A DNA stretch of 7,032 nucleotides, taken from NCBI GenBank assembly GCA_910577185.1, contig CAJTLR010000113.1:1-7032 (forward strand), given 5' to 3'. This document shows, piece after piece, positions 6,420 through 7,032 of the stretch (its first letter is position 1; each line of letters begins with the position of its first letter). The position numbers were made by a program, and so were the translations under genes. This DNA comes from an uncultured Acetatifactor sp. (GTDB taxonomy: Bacteria; Bacillota; Clostridia; Lachnospirales; Lachnospiraceae). Below the pieces are notes generated by a model. That model had not been told where the DNA came from, did no database searches, and saw only the letters and a list, made by a program, of their open reading frames with translations.

Positions 6420-7007
6420 ATGTCTGATGGTTGCGTTTATGAGGTAGCACATAAAGAAAAAAAGGCAGTTATTTTTGGAGCCGGTGAATGGGGAAGAGTT
6501 GCATATCATTATTATAAGGAAAGCATTGAAATTGTGTGCTATATAGATAATGATGAACGGATCTGGAATACAGAACTGAATGGGATTCCTATTTGCCCGC
6601 CCGAAATTTTAAAGTCAGAAAGATATGTTGTAATTGTTGCGAATAAAAGGTTTGAAGATGAAATAAAAAAACAGTTACTTTGTGATTACGGCATAAGAGG
6701 AGCCATTATATTCCGCATCACTGAAAAAATGCAGGAACTGTATCTGGAAGAAAATGAAGATCCTGAAGTGCAGGAACTGATAGTGGCATTCAGTCATGGG
6801 CTTGGAAACCAGATGTTTCAATATGCATTATATAAATGTTTACTGATGGAAGACAGAAATGTAAGGGCAGACTTGTCGGCATATATCAAACCGGATATGA
6901 TGCCGTTTGAACTGCCGCAGGTTTTTCCAAATGTAAAACTTGGTTTATGTAATCCGGCGAAAAAAGAACAATATTTAAAAGGAGCTTCCTATATAATACA
7001 AACATAG
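6420..7007 (+). CDS. Rossmann-like module fused to truncated GT11 (alpha-1,2-fucosyltransferase-like) domain
   Basis: The 195-residue product starts with a Rossmann-like module (about 15-105) carrying VIFGAGEWGR (17-26) and CYIDND (40-45). From residue 120 it switches to the N-terminus of a GT11 glycosyltransferase: HGLGNQMFQYA (126-136) is the family hallmark, followed by an aspartate-containing strand (RADLSAY, 149-155) and FELPQVF. GT11 enzymes transfer fucose from GDP-fucose and run to about 290 residues; here the frame stops at TAG 7005-7007 after about 75 GT11 residues, before the HxRRGDY region needed for donor binding. As read it cannot be a complete fucosyltransferase. A second forward frame is open from 6997 to the window end, so a frameshift is possible; a strong ribosome binding site at 7019-7025 instead favours a separate next gene. 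ATG 6420 is chosen over GTG 6402 because AGGA (6409-6412) precedes it by seven bases. Confidence 0.75.
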   Translation: MSDGCVYEVAHKEKKAVIFGAGEWGRVAYHYYKESIEIVCYIDNDERIWNTELNGIPICPPEILKSERYVVIVANKRFEDEIKKQLLCDYGIRGAIIFRITEKMQELYLEENEDPEVQELIVAFSHGLGNQMFQYALYKCLLMEDRNVRADLSAYIKPDMMPFELPQVFPNVKLGLCNPAKKEQYLKGASYIIQT

Positions 7008-7018
7008 GGAATTCCAAG

Positions 7019-7025
7019 AAAGGTG
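7019..7025 (+). promoter_or_regulatory. Likely ribosome binding site of the next gene
   Basis: AAAGGTGG spans about 7019-7026 and resembles a strong purine-rich ribosome binding site. TTG 7027 is too close to use it, so the start would fall just past the window edge. It suggests that a new gene begins right after the truncated GT11 reading frame. Confidence 0.45.
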
Positions 7026-7032
7026 GTTGATA

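Noticed and set aside
6030..6509. Minus-strand open frame of 159 codons
   Set aside because: Antisense to the FkbM C-terminus and the start of the next gene, with no motif and no upstream ribosome binding site noted; treated as a shadow.

Overview
This window is a densely packed, all-plus-strand stretch of a cell-surface glycan (capsule or teichoic-acid-like) biosynthesis locus. Low-to-moderate GC, strong purine-rich ribosome binding sites, frequent GTG/TTG starts and the gene families present suggest a Gram-positive Firmicute of the Clostridia, with Lachnospiraceae-type gut bacteria my best guess. That placement is inference from style and content; no rRNA or housekeeping gene is present to fix it.

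Left block (about 1-3063): a possible tail of an upstream gene, then a CDP-glycerol glycerophosphotransferase-family enzyme (TagB/TagF/TarL type), an IspD/TarI-like cytidylyltransferase, a short-chain dehydrogenase/reductase, and a small UPF0047/YjbQ protein. The cytidylyltransferase plus reductase pair resembles a split version of the bifunctional CDP-ribitol-forming enzymes of Haemophilus capsule loci (Bcs1/Acs1 type). The reading I favour is that this block makes a CDP-activated polyol (ribitol or a relative), which the CDP-glycerol-transferase-like enzyme adds to a glycan as a polyol-phosphate. The YjbQ-like gene is translationally interlocked with the reductase and is unexplained in this setting.

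Right block (about 3110-7007): a GT2 glycosyltransferase of visibly lower GC, followed by three consecutive genes with unrelated catalytic domains: a radical SAM enzyme with a SPASM-like cysteine tail, an FkbM-family methyltransferase, and the beginning of a GT11 (alpha-1,2-fucosyltransferase-like) domain. Each of the three carries a Rossmann-like module starting with a GAGxxG loop and followed by a short 'ID' strand end, placed ahead of the catalytic part. This recurring module on three different chemistries is the most unusual signal in the window. The GT11 portion stops after about 75 residues, lacks the later part of the fold, and is followed by a strong ribosome binding site at the window edge. 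It is therefore either a truncated or frameshifted gene, or a deliberately short protein.

All genes are on one strand with gaps of under 65 bases or small overlaps, and no convincing internal promoter or terminator was found, so co-transcription is likely. No tRNA, rRNA, CRISPR array or insertion sequence was seen.
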